Shown: positions 46,702 to 59,171, counted from the stretch's first letter. The stretch: 64,000 nucleotides of DNA from Austropuccinia psidii (GCA_023105745.1 JALGQZ010000005.1:62548019-62612018), one strand, 5' to 3'. Notes: generated by a model from the letters alone, not told the origin. Made by a program: numbers and translations.

Positions 46702-49215
46702 ATGACATAGTGGAAAATCTATAATGGTTGGGGATTTCAGAGCTTGAAACACTTACACTGTTCCGGACAGGTACCCAATACCAAAAATCAAAATTGCCCT
46801 TACCCAGATATCTCAAGCAGTGTATATAACCACTAAAGATGCCCTCAAAGGATTTCATCAGAATGTGGTGACACCAATGGCAAGAAAATACTTTAGAATT
46901 ATTGTTCTTTGTGGAGTATATGAATATTTGAGGATGCCTTTTGGTATCAAGAATGCATCTCCACACTTCCAAAGAATGATGAACAAAATCTTCCCTGAAG
47001 AACTTTCAGTAGTATGGTTAATCATTCACATTGATGAAATTATTTTCTGTTCCAAGACTTGGGAAGAACATATGTATAGATTAACCAGGTTTTTGACCAA
47101 AATCCAATCTGTAAACATGAAAATTTAATTGAATAAATTTCATTTCGGATTCAAAGAACTCAACGCACTGGGACATTTAGTATCTGGTTTATCCCTTGTA
47201 ATTGACAAAAGGAAGGTTGCAGAAGTACTACTGAAACCTATGCCTCAGAACAAAATATAAATTCAGTCATTTTTGGGGTTTTCAGGATATTACATACAGC
47301 ATATTAAGTATTTTGCATCCATAGCAAAACCTCTTTACAAACTGTGTGACAAGGACACAGTGTTTGAGATGACTGTTGACAGAGTCAAAGCCTTTGAATC
47401 TTTGAGAAAAGCCTTAACCTGTGCTCCACTCTTACGGATTCCAGACTTTAAGCCGCCTTTCTAAGCTTTAAATTTATTAGTCAGGAGATGGGCTTGGTTT
47501 GGAACTTCATCAAGTACAGATTATCAATGAGAAACCTGTGGAAGCACCCATATGCTTCATATCCAGGCAAATCAAATAAACTGAAGCCAGGTATGGCACA
47601 AGTCAAATGGAGTGTTTATGCCTTGTCTGGGCCTTGGAAAATTTGAATTAATTCTTGGAAGGATGTGTTTTTGAAGTGATAACAGATTTTACCGCTGTTA
47701 AGTTACTTTTAAGCATGAACACACCTAACAGACATATGGTCAGATGGCAAATAGCCATACCAGAATATAGGGGCAATATGACTATTGTTCACAAAGATGG
47801 GCATATTCATAAGAGTGCAGATGGACTAAGCAGATGGCCACTACCAAATAGTATTGATAATCCTGCTTATGTATCAGAAGAAGTTTCCCACAACTCCCCA
47901 TAGAAGGAATCAGTGTTACAGACCTGAACACCACTTTCTTTGAGGAGGTAAGAAACAGTTATACTCAGGATAAAAGTTGTAGCATTTTCCGCCAATTACT
48001 TACTAAGTACTGTAAAGACAATTCTTTGATACATGCCTTAGATGAGATATGGAGAAAATCATATGATGAAGGAAGATTCCACTTTCTGGATGGTATAATT
48101 TACCACAGAACTAAGCATACATATGTCATGACAGTTGTTGACGGGTCCTTAATCAAGCTTGTACTTAAAGAATGCCATGACAACCCTTTCTCAGGAAATC
48201 TGTGTGAAGACAGAACAAGAGAAAAAGTAAAAACCTGCATATGGTGGCCAATGTGGCAGAAAGAGGTTTCAGAGTATTGAAAAACATGTGACAGATGTCA
48301 AAAAGCAAAGAAATCCACTGGCAAAAGACTTGGATATATGATCAAGATCCAAGAACCCAGAAGCCCTTGGGAAATTGTCCATATGGATTGGGTAACTGGC
48401 CTGCCACCAAGGCCTGAAAGAAGTTATAATGCTTGCCTAGTGATTGTTGAAAGATTTAGTAAGACTCCAATCTTTCTACCATGTCAAAAGGATTATACAG
48501 TCATTCATACGGCTCTTCTGATATGGAATAGAGTAGTATCATGGACTGTCATATTCACAAACATCATTAGTTACAGAGATACCAAATTCACCTCAGCACT
48601 ATGGGCAAATATTCACCAACTTTTTGGCACGAAATTATCCTTCTATACAGCCTACCACCCACAAACTGAGGGTTTGGCTGAAAGAATGATCCAAACCTTG
48701 GAAGACATGGTAAGAATATTTTGTGCATATAGACTTGAATTGAAGGATTGTGATGGATTCACCTATGATTGGCGTACTCTTTTAACAGCACTAGAATTGG
48801 CATATAAGAAATCCATTCATGCCAGTCCCAATCAAACTCCTGCTATTCTAGAAAAAGGATGGAATCCCAAATTACCTCAAGATTCATTGAGGAAAAATTT
48901 GGTTGAAATACATCCTACCACTGTCAGCTTGAAAGGAAGGCTAGAGCCACCTAGAAAGCATGCAATGGGGTGCATGGAAGACTTATTTGCATATGCTAAG
49001 TACAAATTGGACAAATCATATGCCACTCCAGTTTTCAAAGCAAGGAACTTAGTAGTTGTATCCACCACTAACCTCAATAACATAAAAGGATGTAAAAACC
49101 TCAAAACCTCCTTTGCAGGCCTTTTTTTTATTAAGGCCACCATGGATGAAATTCTGTTGAAGTAGAATTATCTGAAGAACATAGCAATAAGCATCCTACA
49201 TTTCCAGTGGGCTTG
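46702..49215 (+). pseudogene. pol: Element V RT, RNase H and integrase (heavily decayed)
   Basis: Pieces in at least two frames: RT with [36 protein letters not shown] and HIDE in place of YIDD (about 47028-47039); the RNase H region with [10 protein letters not shown] and SADGLSRW; integrase zinc motif HDNPFSGNLCEDRT (second His replaced by Asn); [17 protein letters not shown] (family ISDRDPKF, so the second catalytic Asp is Tyr); [15 protein letters not shown]. At least six stops. It is cut at 49215 by element VI after HPTFPVGL. Confidence 0.9.
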
Positions 49216-50819
49216 TGTCACAGGGGCTCTGATGGAAGCAATAGTGGCCTGGCACTCAGGAATCAAGAACTCACTTGGAAGGCTCCAAAAGATTCAAGAG
49301 ATAATAAAAGATTGAATTTCTTTAAATAAGAATAAGGGGAAAGACAAGTATGCCAAAAGATATAAGATAAAGATAAGAAGCCAAAGGCCAAGAAGCAAAC
49401 CAAGTGAATCCTCAATTTACTGGTTCAACCTGCCACAAAAGGAAATGGAATTAGCAAAGGATATCATCACCAATATCCACTGACAAGCAAGGAAGAAAAA
49501 GAGAAAAGGTGCTGAATGACTGACTTATGATTATCAGTATTAACTTTAATAAAGTAAAAGAAAATAAAGATAAAAATAAATTCAATATATTAATTAACTG
49601 GGGAAAAGGTCCCCAGGTGCTGAAAGGTGGCCAGTTTATGTGAAAAACTGAAAGACTGATCCTGGAGGGTGGATCACCGGCTGTATTGTCTGAATTGGGC
49701 CAATACAGTTCTGGCCATCTTGAAATTGAACTTTGTGATTGAATTCCCATAGTGGAAGATTGAACTTTCCCAATTGGGCTAAGAACATACAGGTTGATTG
49801 AATTGTCACCTGTATGGACCTATTGAGTTTTCCAAGGAGTATTGAAATACTTGATGCCTTGACAAATGATTGAAATGACATAATGCCTCTAAGAATGAAC
49901 CTTGGGAAAACTCCTGAAGGAAAGTACCAACCCAACTCCTGCAGAGCCAGGTGGTTGTGGTCCTTGAATGATCTTCAGATTGCCGCCATGGATTGCCAGA
50001 CTGATGAGTTGTAAGGTCCTCCTTTGAAATGGGTGTTGTATTTTGGGACCTTGAGTTGGAAAGGTGGAAAATGGTCCTGAAGACTTCACCATTGGATTGC
50101 AGAGAAAAAATGATGCATAATGGTATGTAATACCATAAATGCATTACTCCTGCAACCTTGAGTACAGGGTGCATGGCAGAATGGAAAGAATTCCCCATAA
50201 GTTGACGGGACGTCTGGCTGAGCTGATCTGGTGGCCTCTGGGGGTTACCAGTGGCCAGGGGCTGAAAAGTGGTTCTTGATGGTCTATGGCCAAATTTGGG
50301 TCCTGAGGGGTTTATGGCCAAATTGGGTGTCCATGGGATTGAGAGGACAAAATTGGCTCAGGTGGGCCCAATTGTGGTTTGTGACTGACCTGGCCTTGGG
50401 GGATAGATGGTTTCCCCCTTTGGCCTCATTGGATTAGGCCAAAAGGGGCCTAATTGGCCCACGGGCAGTAGAAGTTGTAGGGGGCCTAAATGGCCCAAAA
50501 AGGCCATTTAGGCCAGAACCCCCCTAATGGAAGGGGTAGGCCCAAAGGTGGTGGACATGGCTAGGGGGCCTGGAGGCCCCTAGAATACAAAAGGGCCCCC
50601 CAGGCCCAAAACAGAGATGAAGGCCTGTGGGTTGGTGAGGTGGAAGTTGGCCAAGGAGGCCAATGATGGCAGGATAGGACGTGAGGCCAGAAATGGCCAA
50701 ATGGCCATAGAGCACCAGAGGGGACCAATTGGCCATAAAATATATGGTGTGACCAATTGGTCCCAGGTTAGAATTGCTGCAACACCCATGGAGGAGGGTC
50801 AATCTTTGTGGTTGTGACA
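49216..50819 (-). repeat. 3' LTR of element VI (LTR-e)
   Basis: On the minus strand it runs from TGTCACAACCAC to AGAGCCCCTGTGACA. It contains the GGCC hairpin near 50483-50515 and the AGTTAATTAATATA segment near 49588-49601. Confidence 0.93.
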
Positions 50820-50834
50820 GTACCCCCCTACCTT
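50820..50834 (-). other. Polypurine tract of element VI
   Basis: On the minus strand AAGGTAGGGGGGTAC immediately precedes the 3' LTR. Confidence 0.8.
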
Positions 50835-51609
50835 GAATGGTGAGCTCCTGAGCACCAAGATAAGGTGGAAGCCTGTTGAGGCTACTGAAATGGATTGGAT
50901 GTAGGGATTCTGGAGGTATTTGAATCTCAAAGAAGAATTTTTAACGGATAAAAATGTTGGCATATGGATTGAGGTTGACTTGGTCTTCTCTTGACATTTG
51001 GCTTGAAAATGTTGAAGATGTGATTTTTTGGCATAAAGACTTTGGCATTGAGAACTATAAAAAGAACTTTGAGAAGATATCAAAAAGAAAACAATAAATA
51101 AATAAAGAAAGAAAAGAAAATAAAAGAACAAAAAGGAATTTTGAGGGCGAGTCCAATCTTCATCAAAGATTTTGATAGTTGATTTGAAAGTGGCCAATGA
51201 CCTGGATAACCAAATTTGATGCCAGTGCTCACAGAGTGGCCAAGGTGATGTTTTGAAAGATTTTAGACCCCTCAGGGAAGTGCACACCAGGAGAGGAACT
51301 TACTTTTGGTAGTTACCACTCCCGCCAGTGCCATAATTAACGAAAATCTTGATAAATGAATGTGTTGACGGAATAATATCTTGGGAAGGAAAATAAGAAA
51401 GGAATGGTCCATTTGACAAAGTGAAAATGGCCATGAATTGTAATTGATGTTGAAAGCCAGGCCAGGGTTCTGTGTCCAAAATTGCAAAGTGCTCACAGAG
51501 TGGCCAAGGTGATTCTTACAACAAAGAAGAGTAGAATACCCCTAAGGGTGCATACCAGTAGTGGGACTTACTTTTGGTAATTCCTCTCCCCCCCAAGCAC
51601 CATAAAAAT

Positions 51610-52428
51610 TCAAGCTTCCGAAGAATTCGGTCCCTTCTTTTCAAGATACAAAGAATAGAAATCTTTGACAAGTTCAGGACAATTCTTGAGGTTTGCAGCT
51701 GGTTCCCATGTGGATCTTTCTGAGTCTTGACTGAAACCTTTCCATTCCACCAGATACCATAACTTTCTTCTCTTGAGTTTTGAATCCAGTATTTGAGAAA
51801 CTTCCCATTCCTCTTCTTCTTCAAGAAAAATTGGAGGAGGAGGCTCTTGGTTCCGATTTGGGATTGTTGATGTCTTGACTGGTTCCAAGAGGGAAATATG
51901 GAAGACTGGGTGGATGGTTTTCCATTGGGATGGAAGCTTGAGGTGGTAAGCATGAGTACTGCCTTTCTTCAAGATTGGAAAAGGACCCAACCATCTTTCA
52001 GATAGTTTTTTGGTGGGTCTAGTTGATTTGATTTTCTTGGAGGAAAGCCATACCATGTCACCAGGATTTAAATCAGGTGGACTTGCTCTACTTTTATCTG
52101 CATACCTCTTAAACCGGTTTATGGCAACTTCTAGTTTGCTCTTGATATCTTGCTGTACTGATTGGATTTTTGTTGATAACTTTCTAGCAGGAGTATTTTG
52201 AGTGATGTGAACTGAGTCAAATTATGGATATCTTCCATAAACAGTGAAAAACGGTGATTGCTTGGTTGAAGAGTGATCAGAATTATTGTAGGCAAATTCA
52301 GCCAGAGGGAGCCAGGTGTTCCAATTATCTTGATGATAACTTACATAAATCCAAAGGTACTGTTCTAGTATCTGATTTACCCTCTCTGGATGGTAAGCAG
52401 TTGACAGAGCTCTTGAAATCTTGAGCTG
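51610..52428 (-). pseudogene. pol: Element VI integrase C-terminus and chromodomain (decayed)
   Basis: Integrase core end at about 52428-52360 (ALSTAYHP then [10 protein letters not shown]). Compared with family memory, about six residues before the catalytic Glu are missing, but the Glu itself is kept. Stops follow near 52220. From 52056 an open frame reads MVWLSSKKIKSTRPTKKLSE, the GPF/Y-like WLGPFPILKK, HPVFHISLLEPVK, and then a canonical chromodomain (EEEWEVSQILDSKLKRRKLW, YLVEWKGFSQDSERSTWEP). The aromatic cage positions are plausible, so histone-mark binding can be inferred by family. Confidence 0.88.
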
Positions 52429-53130
52429 CTAACAAAGATTGGTCCAAGAGGAAGAAACAAAAAGAGAACCTCTATCACTGAAAATGCTTGAAGGAAGGCC
52501 ATGCTTTGAAAAGATATTCTTGATGAATATATGGGCCCAATCTAATGAAGTGATTGAAGAAATTGTTGGAATAAAACTCGCCATTTTTGAGAATCCGTCC
52601 ACTATGACCAAGATTGAATCAAAGGAATTGGACAGTGGCAGTTGAGTGATGAAATCCATTGAAAGAAGAATCCAAGGACCATTTGGAATTGGAAGAGGTT
52701 TGAGGAGTCCAAACTTCTTATGATGAATATTCTTGTTTCTTGAACACTGTTGACAGGATGAGACATAATCCTTGATAAATTGAGTCATGCCGGACCAGTG
52801 GACATCCCGCTTGACAAGTTTGAGAGTCTTCTCTTGGCCAGGGTGCGCAGCTAGAGGAGAGTCATGACGCTTTTGAAGAATTCTGAGTTGAATTATGGGA
52901 TCATTTGGGACCATCACTCAATCTTTGGAAAGAAGTTGGGAAGAAGAATCAAAAGAATAATCCTGAATGGATTTACCTTTGCCCAATTCTTCAAGAATAC
53001 TTCTGTACTGCGTATCTTGCCATAACTTCTTCTGAATTGAGTCCATCAAATTGGAAAAGGAATCCACGTTGACTGCAAAATATTTTGAGGGATGAACTTC
53101 ATCTTGCTTAATGAGTTGTTTAAAATTCAT
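52429..53130 (-). pseudogene. pol: Element VI integrase zinc-binding and catalytic core (decayed)
   Basis: 53130-52918 covers the linker and ends in a stop; 52917-52429 carries the HHCC zinc motif (HDSPLAAHPG...CQQC), the first catalytic Asp (SMDFITQLPL), IVDGFSKMASFIP and the second Asp (FSDRGSLFVSSSWTN), then a stop. The third catalytic residue is in the next segment. Confidence 0.9.
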
Positions 53131-53168
53131 TGGATTCTTGCAGATGAAATCCTCCCCCGCCTCTCCGG

Positions 53169-54526
53169 CTAGACATTGTCCAGACTTGATAAGGCATCTA
53201 GAAGAGTAGCTAGGCGGCCAGGGCGGTAAGTGATTGAGAAGTGGAATTCAGCCCAGAGGGCTTGACGGCAAGTGAGAACTTTTGAGGACATGAAGTATTG
53301 AAGAGAAGAGTGATCGGTGAGAACTTCAAAAGGAAAAGAGAGAGACAGGAGAAAAGCCCTCCAGTGCTTGAGAGCCCAGACTATTCCAAGGAGTTCCTTG
53401 TCATGAATTTCATAATTGAGCTCTTCTGGGATAAGCTTGTGGCTGTAGAATGCAATGGGATGTTTTCCTGAGTCAGAGACCTGACTCAGTACAGCACCCA
53501 AGGCATAATCGGATGCCTCAGTCTCTGCAATGGTGGGTAGAGAAGCATTGGAGTGGTGGTGAAGGCCTCTTTGAGTTGGTAAAACTGACTAAGAGCTTCC
53601 TCATTGAGGGGGAAACAGGAATCTTTCTTGAGGAAATTGGTGAGTGAACTGATCTTCTTTGAATAATTCTTGATGAAATGGTGGTAGAAGTTGGCAAAGC
53701 CAAGGAAAGATTGAAGAGCCTTGAGGTTTCCTGGAGGTGGCCAATCAAGAATCTTTCGTACTTTTGCTTGGTCCATCTTGAGGCCTTCAGAAGAAACAAC
53801 ATAACCAAGGTATTCAACACTAGAGACATGAAATAGGCACTTTGAAGCCTTAGCCAAAAGATTATTGGCTCTGAGTCTGGAAAGAACGGTGGACACATGA
53901 GTGACATGTTCTTCCTCAGATTTGGAAAAGACCATAATGTCATCCAAATAAACCACAACATAAAAATCAAGAAGATCTTGGAGAATATCATTGAAAAGAT
54001 TCTGAAAAGAGGAAGGAGCAGTGGTGAGCCCAAATGGCATAACCAAGTACTCATAACTACCATATTTAGTTCTGAAGCATGTCAAATGCTCATCACCCTC
54101 CTTGATTCTGAGCAGGTTATATGCACCATGCAAATCAATCTTGGAGAAGGTAGAAGAACCATTAAAAACATTGAGAAGCTGATTCATAGGAGGAACAGGA
54201 TACTTTTTCTTTCTATTAACAGCATTGAGTTTGCGGTAATCAACACACAAACGGACGCCACCAGCTTTCTTTTTGACAAAGAGCACAGGTGCTCCTGTTG
54301 AAGAGGAGCTTGGCCGGATGAAACTTTTCTCTACATTCTCTGAAATGTAGGCCCTGAGTGTATCTGACTCTTGTTTGGATAAAGAGTAGATCACCCCAAC
54401 TGGAGGTAGAGACCCCTCCAGCTTGATATGATTATGACAGGCACGGTGAGGAGGAAGTTTTGCTGCTTTCACCATGGAGAATACATCCAAATACTGGTGA
54501 TAGGCAGGTGGAACAACCTTCAACAC
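53169..54526 (-). pseudogene. pol: Element VI reverse transcriptase and RNase H (one frameshift)
   Basis: 54526-53486 is an open RT: APVLFVKKKAGGVRLCVDYR, LNAVNRKKKYPVPPMNQLL, MPFGLTTAPSSFQNLFNDIL, and an intact YLDD (YVVVYLDDIMVFSK). A frameshift near 53500 leads to RNase H 53501-53169 (MGAVLSQVSDSGKHPIAFYS, HDKELLGIVWALKHWRAFL, FEVLTDHSSLQYF, LLDALSSL). The usual ADALSR-type end reads LDALSS. It is the best preserved part of element VI. Confidence 0.92.
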
Positions 54527-54793
54527 GGTTTCTACTTCTTCTGGTTATTCCTCTTCATCCCACAACTCCTCCAGGGAGTCATGATAAGATGAAAGAGGAA
54601 GGTCAATATTCCCAAATAAGAGATGAAGTGAAGATACAAAATCATCTTCTCCAACATCTTGAATCTTTTTGAAGAATTCATCTCCAGATAGTGGTAATGA
54701 CTGGGGGGAATTTATGGAAGGAATATGGACAGAAGATGAAAATGATGGTGTTCTAGAATCACCAACCAGAGCTGCACATGATTTGGCAGAAGA

Positions 54794-55430
54794 CTAGTCA
54801 TTACTGAAAGAATTTAAAGGAGAAGAATAGTCCTTTTGATCAGCATTCAAGGTGATCACCCCTTGCCTCCAATCAATAGAAGGATTAAAAATATTGAGAA
54901 AGTCAAAGCCCAATATGAGGTCTTCTCCCTTGGGAGTATCAATGACTAAAAAGTACCATTCAAAGCTTGGGAATGAAGGGAGCTCAACCATATATTTAGT
55001 ATGGTGAGTCACAAACAAGGAAGGGGACTCAGAGTAGTCCAAAATGATAAGTAGATTTTTCTCTGGAAGTTCTGACGTAGTCAATGAGTACTTGTGAACA
55101 AACGGTTTTGCAATAAATGAGTTGGTGGCACCAGAATCAATGAGAATACTGTAAAAAACATCAGAAAGAGAAGAAAAAACAAAAAATTTAAGAGAATTCT
55201 TGACACAAGTAGTCAGAATGCACAATTGTGCTCTGGAAGGAAAACTGTGAAGACCATTGAACACAACATGGTCTTCACTCAGGCTTTTCCCTGGCTGGGA
55301 AAACTTCCTGATGGTTGGGTTAGCTTGTTTTGAGGCCTTTTGAAACAAGACTCAAGACTATTCTTTCCACCACAATAAGTACACAAGCCCTCCTTGATTC
55401 TTATTTTTCTTTCAGAACCTTTCAACTTGA
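54794..55430 (-). pseudogene. gag-pol: Element VI Gag zinc knuckle and protease
   Basis: The knuckle region reads LCTYCGGKNSLESC, where the family zinc His is Asn; a frameshift follows near 55350. 55348-54794 contains the protease with intact LIDSGATNSFIA and the second strand ILGFDFLN, preceded by a linker (NSLKFFVFSSLSDVFYS). It is separated from RT by about 270 bp of broken frame. Confidence 0.87.
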
Positions 55431-56617
55431 AGTCTTTATTCAACAAGGAAGAATGGGGCTTGTCCCGCTTTTGAGAATGAAACTTCTTCTTCTTATGACT
55501 TGAGGTTGAAGAATTTTGATGGTGAGAAGAGTTTGACTTTGAGGCTTCAGGCTTCCTCTCTCAATGATGATTCTTCTCCTTTTGCCTCTAATGGTACCTG
55601 GTATCAAGTTCTAGGCTGAGGTCCATTAAGTCTTGAAGAGAATCAATGTTTGAAGGAGGGGAGGCCAATTGATCCAGAGGTCTGGAGGCCAAACCCTTCC
55701 TAAAATGATGAAGAAGAGCCTTTTCACCCCAATCTCCCATTCTTGAAACCAAACTCCTGAAATCAGCAATGTATAAGGCAACATGCCCACCCTCTTTCAT
55801 TCTAAGGCCATCCAACTCTGCTTCAGCTTTTCTAACTTCATTTGGGTCCCCAAATAAAGTGAAGATTTGGGATTCAAACAATGGCCATGAATTGAGAATA
55901 TAATTTGAGTCGTGAGTATTGAGATTGGAAAGAGAAGGCTCAATCCATTTTGCAGCCCTGCCAACTAGAAATGAAGTGGCATAAAGAATGTTCTTTCTTT
56001 CTTGAGAGAAGTTTGCCGGATCATTATGAAAAATAAGATGACAAGACTGAATAAAGCTTCTGACTTTGAAGGGCTGAGTCCCGTCAAAGCATTCTGGTGC
56101 CTTCATAGATGGAGTCTTGAAGGCTTATGGTCTTGATGACTCAGAGGAAGAAGCTGCTTGAAGATTGGCCATGATTTGAGTCATCTGCTGCATGATGGTC
56201 AATAAAGATGGTTCAGACTGATGAGACAGGCTGAGCAGACTTGGCTAGAGTTGGTCTTCCAGTACCTTGGGATGCTCCCACATGAGCAGGAGCACCTTCA
56301 GTACCATAAGACTCTTCCTCTTCCACAGAATTCTCCTCCTCCTCTTCATCATCTTCACCTGGAACCTTGAGACTGGTTCTTGAAAGTCCTGGAAATCCGC
56401 CAACCACTCCTGATAAAGATATTGACCTTCTTGGCCCTCATCCTTCCTTCCTGGATGTTTCTTCTCCTTCCATGCGGGGTCCTCTATCCAATTGGGCCCT
56501 CAGTTGAGAAACTGCTGGGGTGCTGTCAAGAGGAGCTCATGGAGTTGGGGTAAGAACAGCTTGAGTTCTGGCCTGAGATCTGGTCTGTCTTGCAGGAGGT
56601 GACTGTTCAACTGGAAT
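55431..56617 (-). pseudogene. gag: Element VI Gag (decayed)
   Basis: The start region at about 56617 reads IPVEQSPPARQTRSQARTQA, where the expected ATG appears as ATT. It continues with stops to GVVGGFPGLSRTSLKVPGED (56407 on), an acidic run EEEEENSVEEEE and, after a frameshift, the capsid-like MKAPECFDGTQPFKVRSFIQ (56106-55588) with WPLFESQIFTLFGDPNEVRK and MKEGGHVALYIADFRSLVSR. It ends with a Ser/His/Lys-rich tail before the knuckle. This Gag type is one I recall as abundant in A. psidii. Confidence 0.88.
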
Positions 56618-57255
56618 GATTTCAGGAAGAATGAATCAAATAAATGAATAAAGATCAAATTTTTCTTGAAGTAAAGAATTAACAATCAAATCTTGAGGAA
56701 ATCAAATAATCAAATCAATCAAAATCAAATCAAATTTAAAATCTTGCAGCAGAAATCAATCAGTCAAATGAGTTCTTCAGTCAAAGTCAATTCATGTCAA
56801 GTTCTTGATGTGAAAATTCAGCAAAATCAGTGAAAATCTTCAGGTCAGTCAATTTTCTTGAATTCAATGTCAATTATTTCAATTATGTCAAATCAGTCAA
56901 TCAAATCAATTTCAAGTTAATTCTTCCTAAGATCAAAATTCTTGAAGAATAAAATCAAATTGAATCCTGATATGAAGAAAGTGTCTGAATAATCTGATGA
57001 GTAATTTGAAATCAAATGAAAAAACGCCTGAATTTCATAAAAATGAGATTGATGATGATTGAAAATGAGATTGAAAAAGATAGCAAAAAATAGAAAATGG
57101 GTCAGCTTTCAATTTTCATAATGAAAAATGAATGAGAGAAAATTGCGAGATGCCAAAGAATCATAAAATTCATAAAACGTTAAAGAGTCATAATTTTGAT
57201 GAAATGAAACGAATGAATTAAAATATAAGAATGAATGAGCAGAAGAAAAATTATG
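56618..57255 (-). other. Element VI leader, low-complexity ATCAAA/TGATTT-rich
   Basis: About 640 bp between the primer site and gag with dense short ATCAAA, GTCAATT and TGAAATT words and no open frame. It probably holds packaging signals; nothing more specific is visible. Confidence 0.6.
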
Positions 57256-57270
57256 AGTTAATTAATATAA
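57256..57270 (-). other. Element VI primer-binding site, complementary to its own LTR
   Basis: On the minus strand TTATATTAATTAACT starts right after the 5' LTR. It has no tRNA-like TGG start. Its TATATTAATTAACT is the exact complement of AGTTAATTAATATA inside the same LTR (57680-57667, also 2133-2146 and about 49601-49588 in the other copies). This is the arrangement of Tf1-type self-priming. Confidence 0.6.
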
Positions 57271-58874
57271 TGTCACAGGGGCTCTTATAGAGGCAAGAGT
57301 GGCCTGGCACTCAGGAATCAAGAACTCACTTGGAAGGCTCCAAAAGATCTAAGAGATAATAAAAGATTGAATATTTTTAAATAAGAATAAGGGGAAAGAC
57401 AAGTACGGCAAAAGACAAAAGAGAAAGATAAGAAGCCAAAGGCCAAAGATAATAAGAGAAGCCAAAGGCCAAGAAGCCAACCAAGTGAATCCTCAATTCA
57501 CTGTTTTAACCTTCCAGAAAAGGAAATGGAATTAGCAAAGGATATCACCACCAATATCCACTGACAGGCAAGGAAGAAAAAAAGAAAAGGTGCTGAATGA
57601 CTGACTTGAGATTATCAGTATTAACTTTAATAAAGTAAAAGAAAATAAAGATAAAAATAAATCCAATATATTAATTAACTGGGGAAAAAGTCCCCAGGTG
57701 CTGAAAGGTGGCCAGTATATGTGAAAAACTGAAAGACTGATCCTGGAAGGTGGATCACTGGCTGTATTGTCTGAATTGGGCCAATACAGTTCTGGCCATC
57801 TTGAAATTGAGCTTTGTGATTGAATTCCCACAGTGGAAGATTGAATTGTCCCAATTGGGCTAAGAACATACAGGTTGATTGAGTTGTCACCTGTATGGAG
57901 CTCTTGAGCTGTCCAAGGAGTCTTGAAATATTTGATGCCTTGACAACTGATTGAAATGACGTAATACCTCTAATAATGAACCTTGGGAAAAATCCTGAAT
58001 GAAATTACCAACCCAACTCCTGCAGAGCCAGGTGGTTGGGGTCCTTGAATTATCTCCTGATTGCCGCCATGGATTGCCAGACTGATGAGCTGTAAGGTCC
58101 TCCTTTGAAATGGGAGTTGGATTTTGGGACCTTGAGTTGGAAAGGTAGAAAATGGTCCTGAAAGCGTCACCGTTGGATTTCTGAGCAAAAATGATGCATA
58201 ATGGTATATACTACCATATAAGCATCACTCCTGCCACCTTGAGTATGGGGTGCATGGAGGAATGGAAATAATTGCCCATAAGTTGAGGGGACTTCTGGCT
58301 GAACTGATCTGGTGGCCTCTGGGGGTTCCCAGAGGCCAGGGGCTGAAACGTGGTTCCTGATGTTCTATGGCCAAATTTGCGTCCTGAGGGGTTTATGGCC
58401 AATTTGGGTGTTCATGGGATTGAGGGCCAAATACGCTCAGGTGGGCCCAATTGTGGTTTGGGACCCACCTGGCCTTGGGGGCTAGATGGTTGCCCCCTTT
58501 GACCCCTTTTTGGCCTCATTGGATTAGGTCCAAGGGCCCTAATTGGCCCACAGGCCGTAGAAGCCATAGGGGGCCTAAATGGCCCAAAAAGGCCATTTAG
58601 GCCAGAACCCCCCTAATGAAAGGGGTAGGCCCAAAAGTGGTGAACATGGCTAGGGGACCTGGGGGCCCCTAGAAGACAAAAGGACCCCCCCAGGCCCAAA
58701 ACAGAGATGAAGGCCTGGGGGCTGGTGAGGTGGAAGTTGGCCAAGGAGGCCAATGATGCAGGATATGGCCAAATGGCCATAGAAGATATGGTGTGACCAA
58801 TTGGCCCCAACTTGGTCCCAGGTTAGAATTTCCGCAACACCCATGGAGGAGGGTCAATCTTTGTGGTTGTGACA
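57271..58874 (-). repeat. 5' LTR of element VI (LTR-e)
   Basis: Same termini and length as 49216-50819, with scattered substitutions and compensating indels. It includes the GGCC hairpin near 58577-58610. If transcription starts at AGTTAATTAATATA, U3 is about 1194 bp and R-U5 about 410 bp. Confidence 0.93.
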
Positions 58875-58879
58875 GCTTT

Positions 58880-59149
58880 ATAAAGCCATATAAATCTAGT
58901 GATGCTGAAAAATTTCCTTTCAGGATTGAAGTTCCCCATTTTATAACTCCTCTTAAATCATCTGGTACTAGTAAATTTACCAAAGTTCTTAAAGAAAGAA
59001 AGTTGAGAACCAATAAAGTAAGGGAATACCTTATTAGGTACAGTGAACCAACTTGTGAAGATTAATTTTTAGCAGAGAAGGACATACCTGAAGCTACTAA
59101 GCTTCTCAAAAGGTTCATACACACTATAAATAACAATATTCCAAAGTAA
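58880..59149 (+). pseudogene. pol: Element V C-terminal chromodomain-like tail
   Basis: It continues the frame cut at 49215 (IKPYKSSDAEKFPFRIEV), then VREYLIRYSEPTCED, a TAA, and LAEKDIPEATKLLKRF. It ends NNNIPK and a stop. A polypurine tract (TTTTTTCTAGGGGGAGGGAA) fills 59150-59171. Confidence 0.88.
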
Positions 59150-59171
59150 TATTTTTTCTAGGGGGAGGGAA

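Larger units (their letters stand above)
49216..58874 (-). mobile_element. Element VI: full-length chromovirus-type Ty3/gypsy retrotransposon (LTR-e)
   Basis: 9659 bp, both LTRs 1604 bp (5' 57271-58874, 3' 49216-50819), internal region 6451 bp. Target duplication GCTTG (49211-49215) against GCTTT (58875-58879), one mismatch. The pre-insertion sequence resembles GCTTGATAAAGCC at the matching place in element I. Gag, protease, RT, RNase H, integrase and a canonical chromodomain are recognisable on the minus strand, all broken by stops and frameshifts. The gag family is one I recall from A. psidii and differs from that of elements I-V. LTR divergence is clearly larger than in element III. Confidence 0.95.

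Noticed and set aside
56618..57255. Repeated ATCAAA/TCAATT words as a CRISPR-like or satellite array
   Set aside because: No constant unit length or spacer pattern; it is low-complexity leader sequence of element VI in a eukaryotic genome.
57271..58874. Elements VI and V as one composite element
   Set aside because: The target duplication GCTTG/GCTTT and the continuity of the element V frame across it show VI is a separate insertion on the opposite strand.
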